64,000 bases of DNA, from assembly GCA_001579985.1 (NCBI GenBank), contig LRSR01006008.1:1-64000 (forward strand), given 5' to 3'. The DNA comes from Hypsibius dujardini (lineage: Eukaryota; Tardigrada; Eutardigrada; Parachela; Hypsibiidae). This document shows, one piece after another, positions 23,110-35,100 of the stretch. The position numbers and the translations under genes are program-made. Numbering within the stretch: the stretch's first letter is position 1; each line of letters starts with the position of its first letter. The notes beneath the pieces are model-generated. The model saw nothing but the letters and a program-made list of their open reading frames with translations. It searched no databases and was not told where the DNA came from.

Positions 23110-26100
23110 TTTTTTTCTGTCTGCGTGCCTGTCAGTCAGGCTGGCTGTTATTTTATCTCTGCTTGGCTGCAGGTCTGCTTGTACATGCAGTCAGCCTATT
23201 TTAGCCTTTACTCTTCGCCGTCTGGCTGGTCTGCCTGAATGTCTCGGTACAGGCAATTAAACCCTGTGTCTGAAGGGATGACATGAGTCGTTTAATTTAC
23301 GTCTAATGGCTTTCCTCATCAATGCTTCCAGTTAATGATCTCCACGTCTGACTGTTGTTTGATTTACTCAAAGGACTCCCAGCCATCACTGCTAAACGAT
23401 CCGACTGGGTCAGGAATGAAATGTGACATTTACAGTCCGGGGTGTAAATTATAGGATGCCCCATTCGTGAACACCCGGCGTCTTTTTAGCTAGTTTACTG
23501 ATTGCAGTGTGGTAAAGCAGCAAACAAAAATTCATTTGGGAATTTAATTCAATCCTGATTCCCAAAATGACAGTGTCGTCATTCGTGGGTGGAGGAGGAG
23601 GCATTTTCTATGGTATGCCTTGGAACCTATGAAATCCGTGCAGTCTTTTTTCAAAGCGTTGACCTGAATGAATTAAAATAGCTCCAATGAAAAACCTCAC
23701 CGGATGACGAGGAAATGATATATACGAATAACTAACGTATAAAAACAGCAGTAATACAGTATTTAGCTATATGGTACATGTAAAAAACATATCCTGTTCA
23801 AAACTCTGAATGTATTTTTTTATAGGTACTTGTTAAAAATCTGACACTAATTTTTTTATGCCCTTCGAAAATGTTAATAATAAATATCGCAAATTTGTTC
23901 TGGTGTTGCTTTGTAGTTGTGGTCACCGTGGTGCCACTCTGACTGACACTTCTTCTACACGTAATTTGACACATTTATACGTTTTACACATTTATACAGT
24001 ATAATGTAGGAAGTAATGCACGATCAGCCAGTGTGGAATTAACATATCTGGAGTAGCCTTTCTCCGGTCAGTGTAGACGCAGGAATCCGCTTGTCGTGGC
24101 ATCTTTTGTCTAAAATATTCAACACTCGTGACGTGACGAAAGACAAATGGTAAATTCCGCATGTCTTCCTGTCTGGGCGCTGGAGCAGCCAGACAGACAA
24201 GTACTGTCACAGGGATGAGACATAACGTGATTCCTTGAAGCTCCCAGTATGATTGTCCGTATGTGAGATACCCTCGTACACACCAGCAGGATGATTGATG
24301 AGCAGCTAATGAGACTCCCCAGCCTCGGGGTTCATTTGATACTCATGTGTACAGTACATTAAACGAAGATATATATATTTATATATAAGTAATTAAATAC
24401 TATGCACAAGTAATTTGTTCATTTTAAATAGAATATCGTTAAATAGAATATTTTGCACGCACAGTTTTCTAACGTCTAATCAGCGTAATCTTTTAAAGGT
24501 AATTGGTATAACTTTGAATGTGCGTATAGTGTGTTTTGAAATATCGTTTTTTATCAGACAAAATGTTTAACAGCCAATCATCCTAATTTCTAATCAGTTT
24601 TCAGAAAAAAATCACTTTCTCAAAATCTTTTATCTGTCGAAAACAAATTCTGACGGCCCGTTTGTTAATAAACTCGTCTCGTGCACTCCTGTGATGATAT
24701 AGCCAAGCAATGCAAACTTGGAAAACGTTGCATAAATCAATGACTGTAGCAAAATGCGATGTTGAGACCGGAGGGAACCCTTCTCCTCTGCATCTCTCGA
24801 AAGTTCTTTTAAAGTACGGACGCACACAAAAAATTTTGGCCATAATTTTTCTCGCCCCTATATTTCATACCTTGCGCCCAGCTTGGTTATTATGTAAATT
24901 GACTAGGCCACGGCTGGACTTGACGCTCCTCTTCTTCGTCCGTTCGCGGGAATCCACAAAATTCTTCGAGAAGGCCGATCCGAAAGCAATGTTATCCGAG
25001 CACCCGGACCAGTGGTAGCCTTCGGGCGTGGTCCCTTTTACGTTAGCGTCGCATCCGCATTTGTTGAGCTCACCCATACTGCACGACCGAGTGACGGCAT
25101 GAGCGACCCCTGCCGCAGAGATGGCGTGCACAAAGGCTGATTCACGAGTTCCTGCAAATAATTATTTCGGTTTAAGACGACGCTCTTCTCAAAAAAACAG
25201 GCAGACCGGCAGACAGACAGACAGGCTGGCAGGCAGGCAAACAAATAAAAAACGGACAGAATGGCAGACAAACTGTCAGACAGACAGACAGATAGGCAGA
25301 TAGACAGATAGACACACAGACACAAGACAAGCAAACATAGATAGGGAGACAGACATACACACAAGCCCTACCGCTAAGGCGCACGGCGTCTACGTTGGAG
25401 CAGTTCCACAGCCGACTACGAAACTGATACTGACATTCCTCGATGGCTACAGCTGCTCCTCGCCGGACGCTGTCCATCACATCAAGGTTCCGCTTGCATA
25501 GTTTCACCTGTCGTCCAACGAGACCGGTGGAATTGTCACAGGCATCACTTGGTGAGTCCATACTTGCTAGGGAACCCACTCGCGCAAGTGACCTGCCGTG
25601 GAATAAAATGAAACAAATTTTTCAGCCCAGATTTTTCGTGTCATTAGGTAGAATTTCTATAAAGCACAAAATGCCCGATAAAAATGCAAAAAATCTCTCG
25701 ACCGGGATGTTCGCTGTTCCGATGGAGTGGTCAACAGGCTCATTAATGTCAATTATTCCGACACTGGGACATGCCGTTAGATTCGCGCCGGTGACACCCT
25801 CCTTTTACGTCATTCCGGTCGGGCATATTTCAAGCCATTTTTATAGCTTTGTTTTGATCAATTTGTTCCTATCTCATTGCGCCGAGCGGAATGGAATGGG
25901 ACTACTGTGGAACTAACAAAAGGTTAAACTTACTGACAATAAAGTCAAACTGCCTAATCTTCCCGCTGTCACAGTAAACTGTTACCGAACTTGTAAAGCG
26001 GCGGAGTGGAGTGAAACTCGTATGAATGGGATTAGTTGATGTCCAGCCCATTCACTTAATGTGGGATATATGACCAGACACAGTCTGTTTACTTGTCTGC

Positions 26101-26586
26101 TGGCCTATGTGTCTATCCTCTGTCCGTCTTCTCTGGCAGCCAATTTACCTGTTACTTCCCCTATCTGTCTGCTTCTTTGTCTGTCTGTCTGCTTGTCTGT
26201 CTGTTTCGTTTGTCTGCCTGTTTGTCTGTCTGCTTCTTTGTCTGTCTGTCTGTCTGTCTGCTTGTCTGTCTGTTTCGTTTGTCTGCCTGTTTGTCTGTCT
26301 GTTTGTCTGTCTCTCTGTCTGTCTGTCTGTCTGCCTGTCTGCCTGTCTATCTGTCTGTCTTGTCTGTCTATCAGTCTGTCTTGTCTGTCTATCAGTCTGT
26401 CTATCTATCTGCCTTCTATCCAATTTAACATTAACGTGACTTTGGGCAATTGCGTTCTATCATACCACAGAAACAAAGCAGTAGAACTTACAACCAACGC
26501 AGCTGCTCGGTCGCCGGCGTCCAGAATAGCAGCAAGACGAATGCAAAACCGCCATGGTTTAGCAAACACCGGTGAACCCGTTGCAT
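22321..26586 (-). CDS. Wnt4: Wnt4, secreted lipid-modified signalling protein (four exons, complete)
   Basis: Wnt4 is a secreted, palmitoleoylated ligand of Frizzled receptors. The exons are 26586-26492, 25592-25372, 25151-24871 and 22782-22321, joined in phase to 352 residues (human WNT4 has 351). Exon 1 supplies a signal peptide beginning MQRVHRC and followed by FAFVLLLFW. Family hallmarks are [42 protein letters not shown] and [10 protein letters not shown]. The acylated serine is at about residue 215. The C-terminal cysteine-rich end includes [16 protein letters not shown]. Wnt4 rather than another subfamily is shown by [38 protein letters not shown] and [13 protein letters not shown]. 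Introns 1, 2 and 3 carry (CTGT/ACAG)n arrays. The last intron is 2.1 kb. The first-exon join is inferred from phase, donor site and signal peptide. Confidence 0.93.
23070..23215. repeat. (CTGT)n-rich block in Wnt4 intron 3
   Basis: On the plus strand, TGTCTGTCTG units repeat from about 23073 to 23110, followed by degenerate CTGCCTGTCAG-type units. It lies in the last Wnt4 intron with the polarity opposite to the block in intron 2. Confidence 0.8.
25195..25350. repeat. (ACAG)n-rich block in Wnt4 intron 2
   Basis: On the plus strand this block is made of CAGACAGACAG units broken by GGCAGGCAAAC-type variants. It fills most of the short second intron of Wnt4 (25371-25152). Its polarity is complementary to the arrays in introns 1 and 3. 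Confidence 0.85.
26155..26415. repeat. (CTGT)n-rich block in Wnt4 intron 1
   Basis: About 260 bases of imperfect CTGT/CTGC units on the plus strand lie in intron 1 of Wnt4. It is the longest such array in the window. Frames through it give repeated leucine-serine-valine-cysteine runs that are artefacts of the simple repeat. Confidence 0.9.
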
Positions 26587-29159
26587 GTTGGTCAAACTCA
26601 GATAGTCATCGGTCCCTCAAAAACGTGCTCGCATAATCGAGAAGGGGTATACGATATGAAGCTTAAAGAAGTAATAATAATCCAGCATGATTCACTAAGG
26701 CGAAAATAGTTTTCCTACTAATAAGCCTTCGCACGTATTTGGTCCAAATAGAGAGAGGTCAGGCAGGATAACAGGTAACGTACTACCTGATGAAATTTGC
26801 TTGAAAAATTGGTGTCCAGTTTTCGCTGACTTTTGTTAAACGAAAATGCTGTTAAGCCGAAAATAAATTTGTCGTGCTTTTTCTAAGCTACAACACACGA
26901 AGAAGAATAATGATATTAATTAACAGTTTGGTGTGTGGATGTTTACACTCTCAACTCAGTCTTGGGGAGGCGTCAGGGAACACATGTCAGGGATCTCTCA
27001 TCTTACTTGCCCCCTTCCCTGGCCTCCTTCTACTCCCTACACATACGTACATATATATGGGAAGTGTCAAAAGAAATGGGAGGCGACAAGTGCAGCTTGA
27101 TGTGGTCAGCAGGCTTCTGTGTCCGTCTCTCAAGCACTCTTGTACACATCATTCAGAAAACTGCTGTTTCGGGGCTTCAGGTTTCATTCGACACACCCCG
27201 GAAATTTGTGTCTACCCAAGACTGATCTACCCGTGTGTGGTTGTGACTTGTATTGACGGGGATTGAGTGACAGAAAATTCTGAATCGAGTCCACCAATGC
27301 CAAAAAAGCTGCCAATCCGGAAGAAAAGCAAGCAGAGCTTTCCTCTTAAATTTTGCCAGAGTTCATGTAGCATCGGTATGTCAAGTGGCAGCAGCGATCC
27401 ATTCCTAAACTCCTCCCTCAGGGGGCAGTGGAGTTTTGTCCAACCTATTGTATGAGACTTCGACCCTCATTTCTAAAAAATATATTTTTACCCTCCCACT
27501 ATAATTGACAGATTTTTAGGAACTTGTCTAGGACGGAAGCAACTGCCCAGCTTGGATTTTCAAATCACCAAAAACGTATTTTTTGAAAGACAATTAAAAA
27601 TTAAACAGATCAGCTGCTGCACCTTTTTGTTGAGAAAGAATATAAAGTCAGGCGGTTTTTCACAGATTGACACACTGCATCTTTTATCTCCCCCCCCCTA
27701 GATGTCTACCATTTTCCAAATTCATTCAAATTATTTTCAGGAATACATTTTGTATTCCCGTTGAAAATTGGGAATTAGATTCAAAATTCATTTTAGACCT
27801 ACGAAAACGCAAAAAAATATATATTTATAATATAAAAAAGTATAGTGTATAGTGTTTCTAATAACGACAGTATCTCGTTGATTTGCGAACGATGACGGGC
27901 GTATATTGAAATGAGTGGCCTTAATGAAGTGAGGTTTTTTATCTGCTTGAGCATCACAGCTTGAATCAAATAATTTTTCTTAAAGTCGTTTTTCAAACGA
28001 TTTCAGTGAGTTCTTTTACTTAAGTAGAAGAATAAATCATCTAAATTACGACGTATTTGATTTTTATCATTATAAAATTAAGAGAGGTCTAAAAAGAAGA
28101 CGATCACAAATTTCAGAGTGACCTGGTACGTATATATATATACGTACATACATGCCATGAGCATAATTACAGACCGGTGCCCGCGGACAAACTGTTTGTT
28201 TTTCCTGACAAGAAACCCATACGGGCCGGGGGGCTGGGAGGGGGGGGGGTTGTAATCAATCGCCCTTCAAGAGGGATATGTATATTTTCTTGGACAAACT
28301 TGTTCGGGCCTATACGAAAACACACACACACACACACATAACACAGGGATTGACTCACACACTGCCACTGTCCAAACTTGTCGGATGGATGAACATCACC
28401 AATCCAACATCCAACCCCCTCCCCCTAGTACCTCACTGCCTGTATAGAGTAGTACCCCTGGTCAAACTCCCCGACTAACGTTTTTGAAGGCTCGAACCGA
28501 CTATCCGTAGTGCAAACAAACCTTGCCGATGGTCCATCGCGAGTATATAGCAACGTAACCAACACACAACAGTGAACCACTTAACTTTCTTAACTCCTAA
28601 AGACAACTATGACCGATCTCTTGCCGTACGCACTGCGGCAAATCAACATCCACGCCTTAATCATCATCGCCTGCTTAAACCATTCACCCCCGGACCGACG
28701 AGTGACCCATCAAAAACGGTTCAGTAGGCTACCGGACCATTTAATATAAACATGAAAAATCGCGCGCGCAAATTTAATATAGGCGTGTTTTTTTTCGAGA
28801 TAACGACGCGCGCCCTGTGAAGCTGTGCATCGCAGCTTCCCACTCATTTTTTTCCGACATCACGAACTGAATTTTAAATTGATCGTGAGCTGGTGGAAAT
28901 TCTGTATTACGTAGGACGGTGTATTCGAAATCTCTTCCGACTGGCAAAAGTATTGTCCACTGAAAATCTCTTTCAGCATTCTTCGGCCCTAAAAAAGGGA
29001 TCTTTCTTCGTTTCATATTTCCGTCTTTTTATCGCTCAGAATTCACCGATAAGCTTGTGCCGATCTGTACATTGTTTTTGGCAAATGATTCTACCATTGT
29101 TGCTGGCAAGTAAAGTGAGGTGAAACACCGACAGGCAGAGAAGCAGCGGAATTCTGAAA
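26587..29159. other. Intergenic stretch between divergent Wnt4 and thrombospondin
   Basis: No gene that I can support lies here. The two flanking genes are transcribed away from each other, so promoters for both must lie in this 2.6 kb. I can identify no specific motif. Visible features are a G-run at about 28227-28249, a (CA)n run at 28320-28338 and a short palindromic ACGTATATATATATACGT at 28127-28144. Confidence 0.45.
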
Positions 29160-32100
29160 ATGGCCCCCTGGTGTAGTGTGGCTTTGAGCGGTCTTATTTT
29201 TTGCGGTTGGGTCACGAGCCAGCAGCATGCTCGTTCCAGAACAACGGATACCTCCCATTCTCGGTCCCCGTCCTCCTCAGCGACGGACAACAGTGTTAAC
29301 ATTCATTCAGCCAGCTACGGAGGAAGTTACTATCCCTTCGTGGATACAGCTGCAAATTTGGAATACGATAAAGGTATCACGAATACTGTAGTTCTGTTCA
29401 GCATTGATTCCTGTTGAAGTTAAGAGGGGCTCGTTTAGGGTCCTAAGAGGTCGGAACCAGGACTCTTCACCGTAGGTCCAAGGGTTGTTAATAGGGTGTG
29501 TATAGTGAACGGCAACAATTCACAAATTGGACAAAAAAAACTAAAGTCTTCGAAAATGTTTTGAAATCTCAGGGGAATCATGGAAATCAGACCCCCACCC
29601 CCACGCCCCCACAAGTTTCAAAATGATTAGAAACAAAAGATCGAATTTTCGGAATAATTTAGAAAAATGCATTTTGCCCCATCGCCCACCTCCTGACTCT
29701 ATCCTGAGGGGTCCTGTTTCAAACTCTAAGGACCCTAAACGAGCCCCTACTACAGAACAAGGGAAGGTTGGCATATATACTGACCATTTGCCATAAAAAG
29801 CTAAACATCAAAATTGGGAGAATTTAGCCCGTATGGAAATAGCGTTAGAATCAAAACGTTTGCCATCCATTCTGTGTGCGTTAAACAAAATTTAATCCTT
29901 TCTGAGCTCAGTTTTACAAACACTCCAATTCAGCCGCCTCAACGAAAACAGCAAGTTGTTCATCCGTTTTTCCATTTTCACCACACTCAAACCTAAAATT
30001 TAAAGCCATGTCGTCCGATTGGTCCACCACCATTTCATATCGCCGGTATAAATGCATGTTTCATATACTTTATTGTATGATTGCAAACGAATGATTATAG
30101 ATTTCCCAAATGCTCTGCTAGTAAAATTCGTAATTTGAATATGTTCTAAAATTTGCGAACACACAGTTATTGACAATTATCCTTTGGTCCCTCACAAAAT
30201 ACGACTCCATTTCAAAAATTACACATAAAGCCATCCCCTGGTCTCTAAAAACTATTTAGCTGATGCTACTCGATTAAAAATTATATTTTTCGATTTTTTT
30301 AATTTAATTAAAACTTTTCTCAAAACAATTATATTTCGACACAATTTCTGAATTCGAATAAACCGCAATCACTATACTGACTATAGATTGCCATATGGAA
30401 GAACAATACTAATTTTGACATCCCATTAATACTGCATACTGCAGTATAAAAACATGTAGAATACTGCAGTATTATTATGACATACTGCAGTGAGTCGCTC
30501 AACCCGCTCGATATTAAAACATTTCCATGAATAGTTGTTTTGTAAATATTTTCACTTTTTCGTAATATACAGGAGACTACGTTTCTGTCCTTTTATTAGA
30601 TTTAAAGCGTAGAACAATGCCACGACGTATGTAATGAATGCTCCGACTCTATCCTGCCCGTGGCGGTCATTCTTTCTCTTTAACATTCTCAATATTATAT
30701 GGAGAGTTTATATTGACGGTAATCAAGTCATAAGATGATGTATGCCAAATTTTCAGATTTATCACGACAACTTTCCAACTCCCTGAAAGGCCACCGAGAA
30801 TCCTTTTTGGTGTTCCACAACGTACGGCCAGCCTCAACGACGCCGGCCAGCGGGACACAAGCCCTCCTGGCACTCGACTCACATATGTTCGACAAGACCC
30901 GAGCGTTTCACGTTGTTCTAGACCGGAGACAGCGCAAAAGTAAGAAATCTAAAATTTGTCCCATCGAAATATATTTTAAAAAAATTGATAACCAGTATTT
31001 GCTGTGGTGCAGTCACCTTTTTTCTACGCTCGAAAAACGTGGAAGGCCACGGAGTGTCGGTTCAGCTGCCGCAACTGACGGAGACCTCCGAACTTCGAAC
31101 TCTCGTCCTGAGGATCAATCAAGCAGACCCGCAGAAGAACCTGATTCAGGTGTTCGTGGACTGCCGCTCGTACGGGACCGTGTCTGTGCCGCACTCCTTC
31201 CGGGACTTTGGCCAACTGGAGGCCACCGCTGTACGTACCAGGTCCCTCTCAAATCACTGTTGTGACCATTGATTTTTTAGACTATCCTAATTTTATAACT
31301 TCAAAATTAAATGACGCCATAATTTAGCTCATACATCCTTCAACTTAAATAAACAAATTTGCGGGAATTTTTTGAAAAACGGCTTTTAGAGTAATTATTT
31401 GTTGCAGGATGTTATGATAAAGCAGATAGAAAACTTCATTTCATCATGACTTCCTTTAATGTGCCCAACCCGTGAGCGGCATCTTCCGTCACCGTTCAAA
31501 AATTGGTACTGCTGTTTTTTAGAAAAAATACGCAAATTTGATACTAACTTGTGTACAGCTCAAATAAAATACAAAATTATTAGGTTTTCAACAAAATTTC
31601 ATAGATCTGATATTAATTTTGAATTCGATTCCCTATTTTTAACAGAAATACAAAACAATTATTTGGGATATGGTAAACAATATCTATTAAATCTAGTACA
31701 TCTATTAAATAAAAAAAAATTTCCCATTTATTTTGTTTATCATATTTACTATATTTTGTGGTTTAATATTTACTTCAACCCTAGACACATTTTTTGTTAA
31801 ACATAACATTATGGATTTTATGGCAGTCTCAGAGGCCCAGATTTGTACGGAAGCCCCGGGGGGGGGGGCACCCCAGGGAATTTGCGTGAGTTGTCACGCC
31901 TTGATAATTAAAACGCGCCTTAGTCGATGACAATTATAATTGGAACACTGACGATTCTCCATTATGATCTGATGAGCCATCGAAGTAATCGAAAAGGCAA
32001 AAATACAACTACTAGAACAAAATATTTTTATTTATTTTATTTTAATTGTACCATTAATTTATTTGATTTTCTAAGTTAAACTGTCCACGTGTGTTTCGCA

Positions 32101-35100
32101 AAAACGATAACCCTCAACGAGGGAAGCATTATGAGGGAAGCATTATCATTCACACAAAATTCTACAGTATGTATTGCAATTTGAAAGATATAGTTCCAAA
32201 TATTTTTGTACAAGTGCTACAGTGAATACGAGTAAATTATTGTCATGTTGCGAAAAATAACTATATATTAAAGTCGTCTTGCTTGCATAGCATTATTGGA
32301 TTAAAACACAATATAATTTCAGACTTAACATCACCGGTAAAGTTTATTTTAAAAGTGTTATTTGATTAAGCGACAAACTGTTTGTTGCAGCGAAGGGATA
32401 ATAAAGTGTCAATCAGCGTGCAGAACGGAACGAGCAGCAGCGCGGATCAGGTACTTCGTGGGCTGGGCTGCATTCCCGTGGAGCGACCTCAGCTGGATGT
32501 GACTCGACGCTCGGTTCCCCGGCCTGTTCCACCCACCAGGCGACCGCCTGCTCCCGTGCCCACAGAAATGTGGATGTCCTGCACTAATCAAAGTAAGCTG
32601 CTGTTATTATGCTAAAATACTACCACACTCGTATTAACTTAAGAAACTATATGAGATCGGACTTCAGAATCATAAAAGAGCAAGTTCTCCTTGGGAATAA
32701 AATTAAATAGAAGAAGAGACATCATTTGAAATTCGGTTATTCATCGGCCGAAACAAATGTGACATTCCAAATCTTACTACATAATAGTTTCTGAAAGAAC
32801 CCCAAGTTAATCAAGGTTTCCCCCAGTATTCTTTGAACTGTTTGCTTTATAAATGTATTCGTTTGAATTGAAAACCTCAAAACCGAAAATTCCCGGGTTT
32901 TTTAATTTCACAATAAAGCGCCCATTTCTGGACAGAAGATCGGGGCAGAAGGCCGGATGGTTGCGAAGAGGATTTGGGGAAATGGTTGCACTGTTGAGCG
33001 GCAAAGAGTCGGAGATGCCCAGTCGAGGGATAGTTCAGAAGAAGGGTCAGGGAGATCGGGAAATTCGAAATTGGCAAATATTATGAAACACCTTAAACTT
33101 AACTTGTGTAACTAAATGTACTTCCCACTTCTCTTCACACCCGGAACTTCCCCAAACGAAAAGAGGGGCGATTACGCACAGTTCTGCCCGATTTAAAAAA
33201 GATCCTGCCAATCAATTGCAAGGACTATCCTAGTTTGATCAGTACTAGAGCGATCACATTTATTTCATCGCTTTCGGAAGGGATATACCGCACATCGACA
33301 TTTAAGCACAGAAACAACGCGCCAAAGTGATTGATGCTGCCTTTTCTCTACAAAACAGCTACAGTGTGAGTACATTAAATATAAAGGGCGTTTTGGCATT
33401 GTTATTAGCTCTCCTCCTGGCGGACGGACCGCTGGGCACTTCCATCACCGACGCCAAGCACAGTATGCACTCTCTGAAGGGTGACATGGACGGACTGCGA
33501 CACGAACTCAAACTGCTCCTCCACGAGCTGCGTGAGCTGCGACGGAAGATGGACGAGTGTGATCTATGCTCCAGTAAGTCTCATTTCACCTACTTTAAAT
33601 GGCGGACATCTTTGATGCTCTCAATTCCAAGGGTAAATAATAACAACAACAATGACAACGCACTGCTAGGAGCGTCCGTGTTGTTTGTTATGGATGACTT
33701 ATTTACTGATATGACCGTCAGCTGTCGTCTATCAATAAGTCACATATTATTACACAGAGAAGACCCCGATCAACCAATGTGATGCGCAACCTTGCTTCCC
33801 GGGGGTGCGATGTGAGACCTTGGCTGACTCCTACCGCTGTGGACCGTGTCCGGCGGGTTACAAGGGCGACGGCCGGACCTGTCAGCAGGATTTTTGCGAC
33901 CCTAATCCCTGCTATCCAGGTACTGTATGTGTGTGTGTCTACACAAACATCGACTGTCGAGAGCAGTACGGCAGTCGTAAAAACTGAAATTAGTCAATTA
34001 GTTAGTTGGGTCTTTTTGAATTTCTTCATCAAATGATTGATCTCCGTCATTATGCTTTCTTCTCAGAAATGAAACTTTCAGTGGCAGTGTTTGCCACTTC
34101 AGTTAAAAGTTGGGTTATAATAGCATCCATAATAAATTGAGATATCCAATTGAGATTTCACATACATGTACTTGAAGCGTTCAGCTCAGACCAAAATAAA
34201 CTAAAAGGCGAAACACAAATAACATTATTTTGGGGAAAAGGAATATTATTATTTTTATTTTAATTGCTCATTTCGTTGATGGTGTGCATGGGTGATTGTA
34301 GGTGTCGACTGTCAGAGTGGATCTAACCGAGCGCATTGTGGAGCTTGCCCGAGCGGCATGCTCGGGGACGGCCGTGAATGCCGGAGAGACCTCTGCGAAC
34401 CCAATCCCTGCCATCCCGGAGTGGCCTGTCAACAGCACGGCGACGCCTACACTTGCGGACCCTGCCCGCCGGGTTACGCAGGCGATGGAAAGCGTTGCAC
34501 ACGTTTGACCACCTGCGCGGATCGACCGTGCTTCGACGACGTGCCGTGCTACGACACCGTCGACGGATTCCGCTGCGGTCCGGTACGTCAACAGTTTGAT
34601 CTGTTAACATTGTAGGATGTTTCAGAGTACGATTTCTTCTGGGCTGGCTGAATGAAATTTTTAACGAAATTGTTGAAATTGGCCGAAAACATTTCCGCCA
34701 GAATTTCACTCAGCTGCCACAAGAAATTGCTCCGGAGCAGTTTCTTAGGTTCTTAATTCTGCCAGCTTATTTGACATGGGGTTGCAAACGCTTCCTCCTT
34801 CAACACACGAAAATGCATCCTTCCCAGCCGCAGTCACACACAAAGAGAAAACGTCTGAAACACAAACATTATACCAGCCCACTGTTGAGATCCTCAACGG
34901 GAAGACATGATTAGTGCTTTTTGTTCTCCATGCTTTTTTGGGGTCTTTTGTGTTTGTTTAATTTGTGAGTTTTTATTACTGGGATAAAATACTGAATGAT
35001 GGACGCAATTTTTCACTCTTGATTTGAATTGCTATGTTTTCCCAGTGTCCTCCCGGCTACTCTGGAAATGGCACAACGTGCGACGACATCAACGAGTGCC

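Noticed and set aside
26061-26636. Long plus-strand open frame rich in Leu-Ser-Val-Cys repeats
   Set aside because: It is a translation of the CTGT simple repeat in Wnt4 intron 1. All three plus-strand frames give similar repeats.
26587-29159. Searched for an alternative first exon of Wnt4 in this interval
   Set aside because: The exon at 26586-26492 gives a signal peptide, a good donor and the right phase, so no further exon is needed.
31407-31449. Possible extra thrombospondin exon after a TTGCAG acceptor (reads [10 protein letters not shown]...)
   Set aside because: It ends in a stop with no donor. The join from 31230 to 32391 restores the conserved end of the laminin-G-like domain and keeps phase.
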